From Dolomedes plantarius (lineage: Eukaryota > Arthropoda > Arachnida > Araneae > Dolomedidae), in the NCBI GenBank assembly GCA_907164885.2, contig OU015500.1, positions 47,966,146 to 48,030,145 of the forward strand: 64,000 nucleotides of DNA, in the 5' to 3' direction. The notes under the pieces are model-generated. The model ran no database searches, had not been told where the DNA came from, and saw nothing but the letters and a program-made list of their open reading frames with translations. The translations under genes were made by a program, and so were the position numbers. Positions 1 to 10,524 of this stretch are shown here, in pieces. Numbering within the stretch: position 1 is the stretch's first letter; each line of letters starts with the position of its first letter.

Positions 1-1181
1 GAACGTTATGTGGAGTCAGCCTTCGAATTTCCTTCGGCGGGAGTGTCCATCGATGTTCTTATGTAGAGAAGGCTTTCTGAAGCACGTGGTTGCACGTGTA
101 GCACAAAGGAAATGTAATTAATCTACGAAGGGTTTTACGAAGAAGTGAATCGAGTTTATGTAAGCCAAGTTCCTGCGCATGTGTTGGACAGATTTGTTCA
201 AATGCGGAATTGACCAATGTAATGGAATCAAGACATCCGAATGTTTCTTGGTCTTTTGAGGAAGAATTGTGATGTCCGCGGGCAAATAATTTTTGTGCTA
301 AGAATTGTGATGTCCACGTGCAAATAATTTTTGTGCTCTCCTAGCTTAAGTCTTAAATAGAGTGTGGTATGTGAATTCCAATTTTATTCTTTTATTTTTA
401 ATGCAATGTGCTGATCTTTTATAATCACGGCCACAACAATAATCATTAACACATCGGTATACCTTCGGGAAGGAACGATTATCTTTTGGACTTTACCTAG
501 CATTGTAGGCGTTTAATGAAGATATAGCGCTTTTTGTAAGTGTTAAACATACGCAAAATTTTTTAAAAAGAATATCCGTAGAACTAGTCAGACTTTTACC
601 TTATTACGAAGCGAAAAGGTTTTAAGAAATGAAATTTTAAGTTATTATTTCAGAAGTTCATTGCACATACAGTTATGCTGTAAAATTATGATAGGTTTCA
701 GACGGCAAAGGATGATTGTTTGCGCAATTAATTATTGAATTTCATTTTTCCTCCCAAAAGTAAAATACAGCGGTAACTTTGATTCTGACACACATAGTTC
801 CATTTTATGCACACAAGAAATGCACTCTAAATTCAAAATTGAGATAGATATCAACCCTCAAACGTTATATAAAAATAATTTTCCCCTAAGTTAAATCTTC
901 TCCTATAAAAGTGCTCATTTGAAACTACCTTTTGTTCTCAATGTTGCTATCGAGAAAGTCTATTTTTTCACTCATACTCGACCTTTTACCCTTAAGTAAC
1001 GCAAATTGTGATGCTCAAATGATCGTAGTGGTGCTTTGAGGTGGGCCCTAATCTTTGCGCAAATAGCTATTGAATTTCATTTCTTTTTTTTCCTACTGAA
1101 AATGATATAATTGTAATTCCTGAAGAGTTTTTTATATGCATTGAAGATATACATTCTAAACATGCGATAAAGTTATAAATA
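1..1181. other. Unassigned AT-rich stretch
   Basis: No coding frame or RNA gene is supported. The first ~250 bases are less AT-rich than what follows and give short protein-like fragments in one frame, which I could not assign. A short tandem duplication at 262-337 is listed separately. Confidence 0.5.
262..337 (+). repeat. 38-bp tandem duplication, two units
   Basis: Units 262-299 and 300-337 both read aagaattgtgatgtcc, then a short variable stretch, then caaataatttttgtgct. They differ at only about three positions around ccgcggg versus ccacgtg. Confidence 0.85.
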
Positions 1182-1654
1182 CAGTAAAGTCTCGTTTACC
1201 TGGCCCTCATTTATCCGGATTTCCGGATAATCCAGATCAGATTTGTAGACATTAATTTTTTTTTAATGTTCACATGAGATAATAATTTTTTTACTATGAT
1301 AGCAAGAACGTAACTACAAGTACGCCAAATATTTGCTTTTTAGTTTGATTCAATGTACAGTTCCTGCATGGATTGTACAATAAATTATGGTAATGAAATG
1401 CTTTTTGTTGAGTTTAAGAAAGCTGTACTAGACTTACCATTTCTTTGTTAATAAATGATGTGAAAAGTTATTTTTATAGTTTTTAATGCCTTGTAAACAA
1501 TACTATGTAATTTTGTTACGAAGCAATTTCTTTTTATCGTAATGAACGACAAGTCTGCTTAGTTAAGGATTTTGTTTTGCTTATTACCCATATTACTTGG
1601 ATTATCCGGATGTCCCTATGGTCCCAAACAGTCCGGATAAACGAGGTTTTACTG
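1182..1654 (+). mobile_element. Tigger/pogo-like MITE
   Basis: The left end is CAGTAAAGTCTCGTTTACC. The reverse complement of the right end is CAGTAAAACCTCGTTTATCC. A TA dinucleotide flanks both sides (1180-1181 and 1655-1656). Subterminal TTATCCGGA-type motifs occur at both ends. There is no open frame, so this is a non-autonomous element of about 473 bp. CAG-starting TIRs with TA TSDs and such subterminal motifs suit the pogo/Tigger branch of the IS630-Tc1-mariner group. The TIR differs from that of the Tigger at 3784, so it is a separate family. Confidence 0.8.
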
Positions 1655-1656
1655 TA

Positions 1657-3148
1657 CCTTCAGTGCATTTAATTTTCGTTAGCGCAGCATTTTCCATTAA
1701 AAATTTTGGTTCAATATAAAATGTCTATCCAAGAAAGCTTTATTTCGAAGCAATGCTTGCGTTGTTTTATATATTTAAGAAAATATTTTAAGTTTTCATT
1801 TAAAATACGTTGAATGAATGCATGTTATAATTTCATTTAGAAACGAGGAGAGTTTAAATATGGAGCTCTTTAATTGTGTAACCAAATATTCTCCCAAGTG
1901 GCTTCGGTATTGCAATTCCTTTTTGTAGTAAGATGGTTTTATCCGTTATTCTGAGGATTTATCTCCTTTTATTCCAAGAAACATTAATTTTATGAATTTC
2001 TCCTTTAGTTTTAGAGAGAAAACACTATAATTCTAGTTTTAAGTATCTCTCATCTTTTATTTCATAAAGGAAAATTTAGCCTTCATTTCATTTTAAGACT
2101 TTCATTCTAAGACTATTCAAGCCTTAGCATTAAGAACTTAACTCCTATTTTGCTGTCATTGTTCTTATTGTAACTTTAATCCTATTTTACTTTTAAGAAA
2201 GGAAATAGGATTGTTTAAGCTCTAAAGATGTTTTAGCTCTAAATGTAAGATTTTCACTGCTCGCTTTTAGCAAATATTTCACCAGCCTAATTTTAATAAA
2301 CCCTGGAAAGTTTGTCCTTTGATTAATGTTGAAGAAATACTTGCTAGGGTCTCAATATCTGCTGAGGTATTGACAATTTATTCTTATTTAACCCTCCTAA
2401 TCACTGTTTTTATGCCCAAGTAAGCTTAATTAACGTTTACTTCGTTACAAAACAGTCATCCAACGTTACATTATACATCAAGAATTTCCATAAAGTAAGC
2501 AAATTCTTAAGCCGCAAATATTTTCCCGCGAAATATTTATGCTCACTATTTCATAAGCGGAGGAATACACATACATAGTTACATTCATAAAAATCTGAAG
2601 CTCAAATTAAGTCTTCACAAGGCGAAGCTAAATAATTAACCGAGAATTTTTCCACCTCGGGCCGTCAGGAGTGAAACGAGTAACTAATACGAAGTGTGTG
2701 TATGTGTGGGAGGGAGGAGAGTGGTATTTACTTTTCTTCAAGATGCAATAAAGTCAGTTGCATCAATGAAATACTTAAGTAACTCTCACTTTATTGGTTA
2801 TCCTAAAATATGTTACTTAGCAACACGCTTATAGAAACCATTACCAATACAGGATTTTTCTCTTCCTTGTAATATGACTGCGAAGAGACTAAAATATTTT
2901 ATCATGCATTAAAAATTGATGTTGGAATATATGATGTATTTTAGTTAATTTATTTTATGTACGTGGCAAGACGTGACAGTTTTGTTCACAAGGAAAGAGA
3001 ATTTACTCTTAAGGTCTGAAATATTAATTAAAATATAGTATGAAATTTTCAGTTTAGATATTTTCCCTGGTTGTTTTTTTACTCTAAAGCATTTTTGTAT
3101 AATTTCTATACGTATTTAAAATCCAAAAAGAAAATCTTGCATACTTCC
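1657..3148. other. Unassigned AT-rich stretch
   Basis: No convincing coding frame, structural RNA or transposon end is seen. A short GT/GA-rich patch lies near 2694-2725. Confidence 0.5.
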
Positions 3149-3152
3149 TTAA

Positions 3153-3385
3153 CCCTGAGGGGCGCCGTTTCCACAGTGCAAACGCCTAAATCTAGTCTTT
3201 TTCATTTGCGTTTAATGTATTCCAGTTAAATGAGCAGAAAAATGGTTAGCACTGCTATCTGTTATCAGTTTAAAGAAGTAAAAACATTTTGAAACTTTTA
3301 ATTGGAAAATTTTTCAAGATTCTTTAGATTAAAAAAAAATGAGGAAAAAATCTGCACCGAGAAAACGTTGCTGCCCCTGAAAGGG
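3153..3385 (+). mobile_element. piggyBac-like TTAA MITE
   Basis: The element starts CCCTGAGGGGC and ends GCCCCTGAAAGGG, so both ends open with CCC when read inward. TTAA flanks it on both sides (3149-3152 and 3386-3389). The arms are imperfect: beyond the first ~12 bases they resume similarity at CGTTT and at the cagtgca / cggtgca blocks. TTAA targets with CCC termini are characteristic of piggyBac-type elements. At 233 bp with no ORF it is non-autonomous. Confidence 0.7.
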
Positions 3386-3619
3386 TTAAATCGGTAGTTA
3401 AATTAATACATACTTTAGTCGTAGTGCTAAAAATTTCTAGTTAACGCAGGAGATATTTTTGTATCTTGTGTGGAGTACAGTGTCAATTAACAATTGTGTC
3501 AACTAACAGTTTTTGTTTCATATTATTGTTTGATTTTTCCTAAGCACCCAGAAAAATAAATTTTCTTTTCTTGGATCGAAACATTACTATAGATATTTTA
3601 CAGGCACATAACGAAAAAA

Positions 3620-3781
3620 TAAAACAGACATTTTAAAGAAAAATAATGCAACCATATAGCTTTTACAGACAAATGGCGTAAACATACCGTAACAAATTTT
3701 ACAAACAAATAACAGAACTAGATTACAGAACTTTTAGATACAGATACAGAAATTTTAGATATAGATTTTTCGAAAGTATAC
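3620..3781 (+). repeat. Minisatellite (~35 bp unit), left part
   Basis: Degenerate copies of a unit resembling gcttttagaaacaaataat followed by a caaac/atta segment repeat at about 35-base intervals. The array continues on the far side of the Tigger insertion at 6197, so the transposon split one tandem array. Confidence 0.7.
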
Positions 3782-3826
3782 TACAGTCGAACCCCGTTAT
3801 AGCGAACCTGGGATATAACGAACTCC

Positions 3827-3855
3827 CGGATATAACGAACGAAATTTTTGGTCCC
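3827..3855 (+). repeat. Tigger left subterminal repeat
   Basis: cggatataacgaac followed by a tttggtccc block. The same arrangement recurs near the right end (6137-6165) in the same orientation, so these are direct repeats internal to the inverted termini. A role in transposase binding is inferred. Confidence 0.75.
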
Positions 3856-4396
3856 GCCGTTTTCCTATTCTATTTAATGCTAATTTACCCTTTTATAGCG
3901 AACCTCCGAAATGTTAAGAATCGGCTATAACGAACCTTTTTTTTCAGTCAACTGATTTTTTAAAATTTTTTTTTATTTTTCCGCAGTTGTGAAAACATGA
4001 CTTTGACTCTGATTTCATATGGAAATGTATGTCAGCTAGTGAAACACGGAGTAAATCAGCGATAAGTCTGTTTAATCAAGGGTAGAAACATCTGCATTCT
4101 TTCCCTTTTACGATAGCCACTCTGCAGTTGTAATCCCGTCAGTAATTCGGTAGGCGAAACCACAGTAAGAGGAGGGAGGGGAGGGGAAAGGTTCACCAAA
4201 CGCTCGAGGAGAACAAGTAAAAGCATGAACAGTATAGCATATGCGCACCCGAGAACAAGGGGAAAGGTCAGCTCAGGGTCGAGCCAGAAGATTCATTTCC
4301 ACACGCAGGTGGAAGGGAAGTCATTTCATCTAATTCACCTATTTGAGTGTTTATCACAAGTTAAAAATTCGCTTTTAAGAAATCATTAGGTACATC

Positions 4397-5917
4397 ATGT
4401 CGAGCAAGCGTAAAGCATTCTGCATCGAAGAAAAAGTAAATATCATAAGAGAAATACAAAATGGAGGTAGCCAAGTTGACATTTGCCGAAAAAAAGATTT
4501 ATCGAAATCTACAGTTGGAACAATATGGAAAAACAGAGAAAGCATACTTTCTGCTTTCGAGAAAAATTTGAACTCCCAAAAAAAATTAAGGAAAGCTGAC
4601 CATCAAGAAGTGGAAGAAGCTTTATTAAAATGGTTCAGCATTCAAAGAAGCCAAATTGTACCAATTTCTGGGCAAATGCTTCAGTCAAAAGCTGATGAAT
4701 TTTCCAGTAAATTTGGAATTCCATTTTCGTGTTCTAATGGATGGTTAGACAGATTCAAGAAGCGGAACAACATATCTTCCGAAAAAATTGTCAGAGAATC
4801 GGGAGATGTTTCAACATCCAACATCGATACGTGGAAAGAAAATATTTGGAATGACATCTCTAGTGAATATGACGAGAATGACATATTTAATGCTGATGAA
4901 GCTGCACTGTTTTACAAGATGACACCAAACCAGACATTAAAATTTAATGGAGAGAAATGTAATGGCGGAAAATTGTCGAAAGACAGAATCACATTTCTTG
5001 TGTGTGCCAATATGAGTGGAACTGAAAGTCGTAAGCTTCTAGTAATTGGAAAATCTAAGCACCCCAGATGCTTCAAAAATATCAAACGGCTTCCTGTTTC
5101 TAATGAAGCCAACCGTAAGGTGTGGATGACTAAGAAACTGTTTGAAAAAGAACTTCGAAAGTGGGATCGTGAACTTTCAGCTAAAAAACGGAAAATTCTA
5201 CTTCTGCTTGACAATTGTAGTGCACACAAAAACGATAAACAGTTACAATCGATTAGAATTGTACTCTTTCCCCCGAATGCAACTTCTGTAGTACAGCCAA
5301 TGGACCAGGGTGTCATCAGAAGCCTTAAATGTCATTACAGGAAGCAGCTCATTTTACGAATTTTAGAAGGATATGATAAAAATGTAAAATGTGACGTTTC
5401 TCTTCTTGATGCACTTATAATGCTCGAAAAATCTTGGCGGGTTACAGATTCTACAATTAGAAAATGTTTTCGACATGCTGGCCTAGCAAAGAATGTTGAA
5501 GAAGAAGATGATGAAGATTTACCTATCGCGATGTGGATAGAAAAACACAATATTTCCTCATTCTCGTATTGTGACATGCAATTGTTCGAAACATTTGATG
5601 ATGAAATCATTACATGTGAAAATCCGACTGATGAAGATATTGTGGAAGAAATTAAAATGAATCATTCTGAAATCGAAGATTCTGCATCTGATGCTGATGA
5701 AGAGGAGCACATAAATGATGAAATTCCCACCATCTTAGATGCTACATCAGCAATGCGTGTAATTAATAAGTTTTTTTCCACACAAACAGTGGAAGAAAGA
5801 GTGTTGCAGTCTTTTGACGTACTGGACAAAGAAATTCATATAATGTTTTTGAAATCGGTATCACATCAGCAGAAGATTACCGATTATTTCTGTAACAAAA
5901 CAGTGAGCAAGAATTAA
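4397..5917 (+). CDS. Tigger/pogo-family transposase (CENP-B-like, DDE_1)
   Basis: A 506-residue protein predicted to cut and paste its own transposon in the nucleus. Residues ~1-55 form a Psq/CENP-B N-terminal helix-turn-helix. Residues ~68-127 form a second HTH of the CENP-B DNA-binding type, with core VEEALLKWF and FSCSNGWLDRFKKRNNIS. Residues ~160-350 are the DDE_1 catalytic domain: D167 in FNADEAALFYK, D272 in LLLLDNCSAHK and D303 in VVQPMDQGVIRSLK. The last two are separated by 30 residues. A KKRK basic cluster at 263-266 could aid nuclear import. The C-terminal ~130 residues are acidic and end in QQKITDYF (491-498), which fits the PCNA-interacting PIP box reported for pogo transposase. 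The ATG is the first in frame after the 5' subterminal region, and 506 aa is normal for the family. No stop or frameshift is seen. The assignment is secure; activity is inferred. Confidence 0.95.
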   Translation: MSSKRKAFCIEEKVNIIREIQNGGSQVDICRKKDLSKSTVGTIWKNRESILSAFEKNLNSQKKLRKADHQEVEEALLKWFSIQRSQIVPISGQMLQSKADEFSSKFGIPFSCSNGWLDRFKKRNNISSEKIVRESGDVSTSNIDTWKENIWNDISSEYDENDIFNADEAALFYKMTPNQTLKFNGEKCNGGKLSKDRITFLVCANMSGTESRKLLVIGKSKHPRCFKNIKRLPVSNEANRKVWMTKKLFEKELRKWDRELSAKKRKILLLLDNCSAHKNDKQLQSIRIVLFPPNATSVVQPMDQGVIRSLKCHYRKQLILRILEGYDKNVKCDVSLLDALIMLEKSWRVTDSTIRKCFRHAGLAKNVEEEDDEDLPIAMWIEKHNISSFSYCDMQLFETFDDEIITCENPTDEDIVEEIKMNHSEIEDSASDADEEEHINDEIPTILDATSAMRVINKFFSTQTVEERVLQSFDVLDKEIHIMFLKSVSHQQKITDYFCNKTVSKN

Positions 5918-6136
5918 AGGTAAAATGAATTTATATCCATTTGTCTTTCATTTTCAATTAGTTTAATTAGTATTGTATCAGTTTAATGTTATCGATTTTA
6001 GTCAATTTAATTCATTAATGGTCATTTTTAATAGATTTTATTGTTTTTTAATACATCATTATTCAATACACATAGCAACTAATGAGTTATACATTTTGTA
6101 AACATTTTTCTTAACGGTTCGGATATAGCGAACCAC

Positions 6137-6165
6137 CGGATATAGCGAACCAAACCTTTGGTCCC
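6137..6165 (+). repeat. Tigger right subterminal repeat
   Basis: cggatatagcgaac followed by ctttggtccc, matching 3827-3855 in direct orientation. A further ggatatagcgaacc lies just upstream at 6121. Confidence 0.75.
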
Positions 6166-6196
6166 TTGAAGTTCGTTATAACGGGGTTCGACTGTA

Positions 6197-6412
6197 CAAA
6201 GCTTTTAGAAACAAATAACCAATTCATACTACAGAGCATTTAAAAACAAACTGCGCAAACATAAAATAGAGCTTTTCGAGACAAATAATGCAAACAAACA
6301 ATATATACAACAGGGCTTTTAGAAACAAATAATCAAAACGTATTATAGCTTTTAGAAACAAATAAAGCAAACAACTTATTACAGAACTTTTAGAAACAGA
6401 TAACACAAACCG
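6197..6412 (+). repeat. Minisatellite (~35 bp unit), right part
   Basis: Units beginning gcttttagaaacaaata or variants start near 6201, 6236, 6271, 6315, 6348 and 6385, giving spacings of 33-44 bases. This is the continuation of the array at 3620-3781. Confidence 0.75.
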
Positions 6413-8517
6413 CATGTTTTTACAATCATTATTCCACCAAATACAACATTTTTAGATTCTTCTGTTTATACGTCCTCGGTTGCTGTATTTTAAGAAAATT
6501 TATTTCCGAATGGAAATTTCCTAACTTGCCACATCCAGGAGAATTTATCTAAACCTCCCCCCACGGCATATCTGTGAAATTTTATATGGCGTAGTTTACT
6601 TTTATTTTTTTTAAACTGTCTTCCAGATTCTTGACGTCGAGTAAAAATATTTGAAAAATATTTTCCTTGCAACAAACATGACTCGAAAATTATGAAGTTA
6701 AGATTAAAAATATTAAAAACTCTTTAAATAAAATTATTATATCCAAATGGCACATTATTATATAAACTACTTCACATAAAGCTAAACAAAGTATTGAAAT
6801 AAAGCTTTTTCTTAGACAGATCGAAAACTAAACATGCTTTAAAATTTTAACCTTAAAAAGTTTTAATAGAAAATTTTCTAATTACTCAAACGTTCTTTAC
6901 ATTCATAATGATATTTATATATGACTGATAGGAGGGGTAGAAAGATATTTATGTAGATGACATTTATCTAGTTAGACAGTTTTGAAAAAGGTTCAGTCAC
7001 AAAATGCATTACAAAATAAAAAAAAAAAATCAAATTTAACTTCTGTTACCCTCCTAAGTTTTTGTATTGCATATTTACAATGAATCCCCGTGTCTCTGGT
7101 AAAATTATGTCCCTTGAATAGCCTGTGAGGTATTGAGTTCACATTATCAGATTCCCTCATGTCACCGAGATGAGTTGTCAGGGTGCTGGCTTTGTCTATG
7201 GAGGCGCGTGGTTTGAATTTCGCTCATAAATATTAGAAACTGGGTTGAATAAAGTTGCGATGTAGTTTCTACCATGAAACTTATCTATCTACTCGCCTTT
7301 ATCCCGAACACTGCAAGACCTAAACCTTACATATTTTTTTTTTATCGCAACTGAATATTTTAATATTTTACCATTTAAAAAAATTTGGTGAGATACATAA
7401 ATGAAATATTTGGAGATTTTGTCACTCAATAAGAGATGCAAGTGAAACCTCTGATACAAAAAATATCTAAAATAGTGAGAAAGATATCGCTTGATCCATT
7501 GGTTATGATTTTGACATTGCGATATGAATCAATGTCTTCCGGAAGTCCAAACTGATGCGTTCTTCGGTTTTGATATCCCTCCATATTTCTACAGATCATT
7601 TGTTTCCGTGTCTGTATGGCTGACCCAAAATTTACAGAAACCGCAATATATTCTCGTGGCTTTGAGTTTCTTTAGCCATCAATTCTGTCTGTGATCAGGA
7701 AGAACATTTATCACGATACTTTCTCCCACAGAAAAGACAATTGCATTGCATGTGGAGATACAAAATTTATATACACACATTCCTTCCTCCTTCGATGATT
7801 TTATTCCCAGCTATTAATCATATACCAAAAATGATGTGATTTGTTCTAGAAATTTCCTAGGCAATCGTCACCGAACGTGACTCCTGAAACATATGGTTCT
7901 GCGGAAAAGATAATAAAAAAGTGCATATACTTTGAGCGAAACGCGATCTGAAATATTAAATTCGGTATTCTTTCTTTTATAAAGATGGAAATATGACTTG
8001 TTGTAAACATCATATTGCTTATATTTCCGTACTAGGAATTTATGAGTTGCCATCAAAATTTTATGACCGCAACATGATATGTGGAATCAATAAAAAGGCA
8101 CATTCTTCTATCATATAAATATATATGCCCGTGTATATCAAGAGCAGTCGTTATTTCGGAAACCATGTTAACAGCTTTGAACATATTATGTTTTATATGC
8201 GTATGAAAGCAATGTCTTATTCTGCTTCGCCCAACTGCGCGGAAGTAATGGCAAAAGTTAATGTGGGAAATGATACAACATATTACGCAGATATTGTTTC
8301 GGCCAGTTCCCATAAGTTAAGCATTTCTTTCCATTTCTGCTCTCCAAGTAAATGGAGCGAGTAATCTAGATGGCAAAATTTGCTATATCGCTATTATCCC
8401 CCATATTTTAAATTAAGTCAACTATAGACGAAAATGTTAATTTTATATTAACATTTTTCTGTTTTTATTGAAATATAAAATATTAAACATATAGTTCTTG
8501 TTTATTATTTATGGATA
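6413..8517. other. Unassigned AT-rich stretch
   Basis: No gene is supported. Small open frames near 7870-8360 on both strands overlap one another and lack recognisable domains. A weak tRNA-like SINE head at 7165-7310 is listed separately. Confidence 0.5.
7165..7310 (+). mobile_element. Possible tRNA-derived SINE
   Basis: A GC-richer patch carries a box-A-like tgagttgtcaggg followed about 35 bases later by a box-B-like ggtttgaatttc, spacing typical of a tRNA-type Pol III promoter. No clear TSD was found, and the boundaries are approximate. Confidence 0.4.
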
Positions 8518-8750
8518 GTCTATACCAGTGGTGCGTAAACTTTTATCGAGAAAGACCCTTTTTCTTCCAATAAAAATTCAATCGACCCCCAATGAAAATT
8601 TTTTGGTAGGGGCAATTTTCTTTTAATTAGGAAAATGCTACCAATAAAAAAAGAAAAAGAAGTTAGCAAATGTTGACAAACTAATTTATTGACTTTTGCT
8701 GACTATTGTAAAAGCGTTTGACACTTATTTAACGATATCATATCATATAT

Positions 8751-8978
8751 ATCTGGGATTGTGGCGGCCCAGTGGTACAGCGCGCTGATTTTCGGTGCTG
8801 AGGGTGCTCGAATCAAATCCTGGCGTCGCGCCACGAAAATTGCCTCCATTCGTGTCGTCCCTTCATAGGGGATAATGCTGCCCGCCTATATGGTGCCCCC
8901 ACAATAAAATGGGCAGTAAAAATTGCGGCGCAGTATAAGCGAATGTTTGACGACAAGTGCCTCCGCAGTGGAAAAAAA
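8751..8978 (+). mobile_element. tRNA-derived SINE nested in the hAT element
   Basis: The head has box-A-like tggcggcccagtgg and box-B-like gctcgaatc at tRNA spacing, a ~130-base body and an A-rich tail. The 9-base duplication atcatatat occurs on each side (8742-8750 and 8979-8987). These traits indicate Pol III-transcribed, LINE-mobilised retroposition. Confidence 0.8.
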
Positions 8979-9093
8979 ATCATATATCTTTTAACATATA
9001 AAATAATGTAAAAAGATTTAAAATATGCAATTATAGATAACTTAATGTATATTTTTAACTAACGCTGTGGAAACATGATTCTTTTCTGGTTTA

Positions 9094-9514
9094 GTGGGAA
9101 CATTTGTCTGGAAGGCAGATATAGATGGAATATCTCTTTCCCAGGTATTCCTAACTAGTAATTCAGTGGGTATTTGTGGTTTATTACATTTCATGATAGC
9201 CACAATCGTCAAGCCATTTCTTGACCAGCTTCTATCTAACAGAAGCAATTATCACAGATTATGCTACGGTTCGTTTTGTAGAGGCATTTAGTTAGTCGAA
9301 CGAGTTAATTAATTTTTGCTCTGATTAATCAAACTTTTGCCTGAACCCTAGAAGGCTGGCGTCACGAATCACCCTTCCACACTGAAGACAAGATGTTGAC
9401 TGACGCATGTGTAGACTCACAGTAACCAAGGTTGAAGGGTGGTGGTGGTGGTGTGGGGGGGGGGGTAGCGTTGAATAAAGAAAGCATAGCTGCCTGAGAG
9501 GCAGATGTTCCCAC
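9094..9514. repeat. Inner inverted-repeat block (possible nested MITE)
   Basis: gtgggaacatttgtct at 9094-9109 is mirrored by aggcagatgttcccac at 9499-9514, giving 16-bp arms with two mismatches. No TSD was identified, so it could be internal structure of the host hAT rather than a separate element. Confidence 0.4.
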
Positions 9515-9613
9515 CGAAAGGTTTAACAATTCAACATGATATAATTTTACTTCAAACTATTCGCGACCCCTCTGTGGGTGGCGACGCACAGTTTGCGCAC
9601 CACTGGTCTATAC

Positions 9614-10520
9614 TACTGGACCCGGCTCCTATGACCTAAATTATTAGAGCAAACAGGTGGACATTCGGCTGCGTATTCAGGAATATTGCGCTAGTGACTG
9701 GTCTGCAGGTTGAAACACGCCGCATACCATAACTGGTCGGGTCGGTTTATATTTGTGGGTTATTATCAACGGATGAATTTATAAATAAATATTACCCTTC
9801 ACTAAAATGTTTTCTGGTTTACCACTCAACAGAGATATCTGAGCCAGGAGTTTGTATTCAACAACAAATGAAATATTTATAAAAAGCAAATAAAGAATTG
9901 TTTCAAGATGCAATAGTTAAATTATACGTAGCCCCTAATTTGACAGAATTTCCATTTTCATAGTCCCTAAAAATTCCAATAATAATATTCTGAAATATTA
10001 TATAAATGTGAGGATTTCAAGGGTTTAAAAAAATCAAGATGAATTTCCAGAACATTCTAAAATCCTATTATAAAACCTAATTCTAGGACATATTTGTTCA
10101 AAAACATCCAATAAAAAAAATAAAAAAATCGAAATCCTTTTCAAAAATGCACAAATCCTAGGAAGTAACGAACTAGGTTTAGAGATAATATTTTTGTTTA
10201 TTGTTTACGATTTTATATTTTATTGCCATAATAACGGGATTGTTTTAAAAACTGAGCCACATGGCCATCGAAATCGAGATGGCGTTGCCATTTCGATCTC
10301 TTAATTTATAAGACAGGAGTCGTACAACGTATGTAGTTGCGCTACAATCGTTGATGAATGAGATAGAGCATTGCCATGATGGAAAATAGACTTATTTTGT
10401 TGTTGCTAAATTCGGTAATTTTGTCTTAATTCAACTATTTAAATGATCCATAAAAAATGCGTAGTACTGTCTAGTGATTGGTTTGGTCGTTTACAAGTAA
10501 TCAATAAAGACTGTACCATG
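9614..10520. other. Unassigned AT-rich stretch
   Basis: No coding frame or transposon terminus is recognised between the hAT TSD and the mariner relic. Confidence 0.5.
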
Positions 10521-10524
10521 GACG

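Larger units (their letters stand above)
3784..6194 (+). mobile_element. Tigger/pogo DNA transposon, apparently complete
   Basis: Terminal inverted repeats begin CAGTCGAACCCCGTTATA at both ends, about 25 bp long with one or two mismatches. The TSD is TA (3782-3783 and 6195-6196). The 2411-bp element holds one uninterrupted transposase frame (4397-5917) with all catalytic aspartates. Subterminal motifs of the form GGATATARCGAAC occur near both ends and may be transposase-binding sites. Near-identical TIRs, an intact TSD and an intact ORF suggest recent insertion and possible autonomy. Confidence 0.93.
8526..9605 (+). mobile_element. hAT non-autonomous element
   Basis: The left terminus CAGTGGTGCGTAAACTT and the right terminus AGTTTGCGCACCACTG are inverted copies. 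The exact 8-bp duplication gtctatac flanks the element (8518-8525 and 9606-9613), the TSD length of hAT elements. No hAT transposase frame is recognised inside. A SINE (8751-8978) and an inner inverted-repeat block (9094-9514) are nested within it. A G-rich run lies near 9456. Confidence 0.9.

Noticed and set aside
1..250. Protein-like fragment (VPAHVLDRFVQMRN) that might be a transposase C-terminus
   Set aside because: Too short and truncated by the window edge; no decisive motif.
4681..5610. Three minus-strand open frames under the Tigger transposase
   Set aside because: Antisense shadows of a strong plus-strand gene.
8125..8364. 79-codon frame in AT-rich DNA, overlapped by a minus-strand frame
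   Set aside because: Mutually overlapping frames with no motif; likely chance.
8751..8830. Possible free tRNA gene
   Set aside because: Box A and B are present, but the cloverleaf is imperfect and the unit has a SINE body, A-rich tail and TSD.
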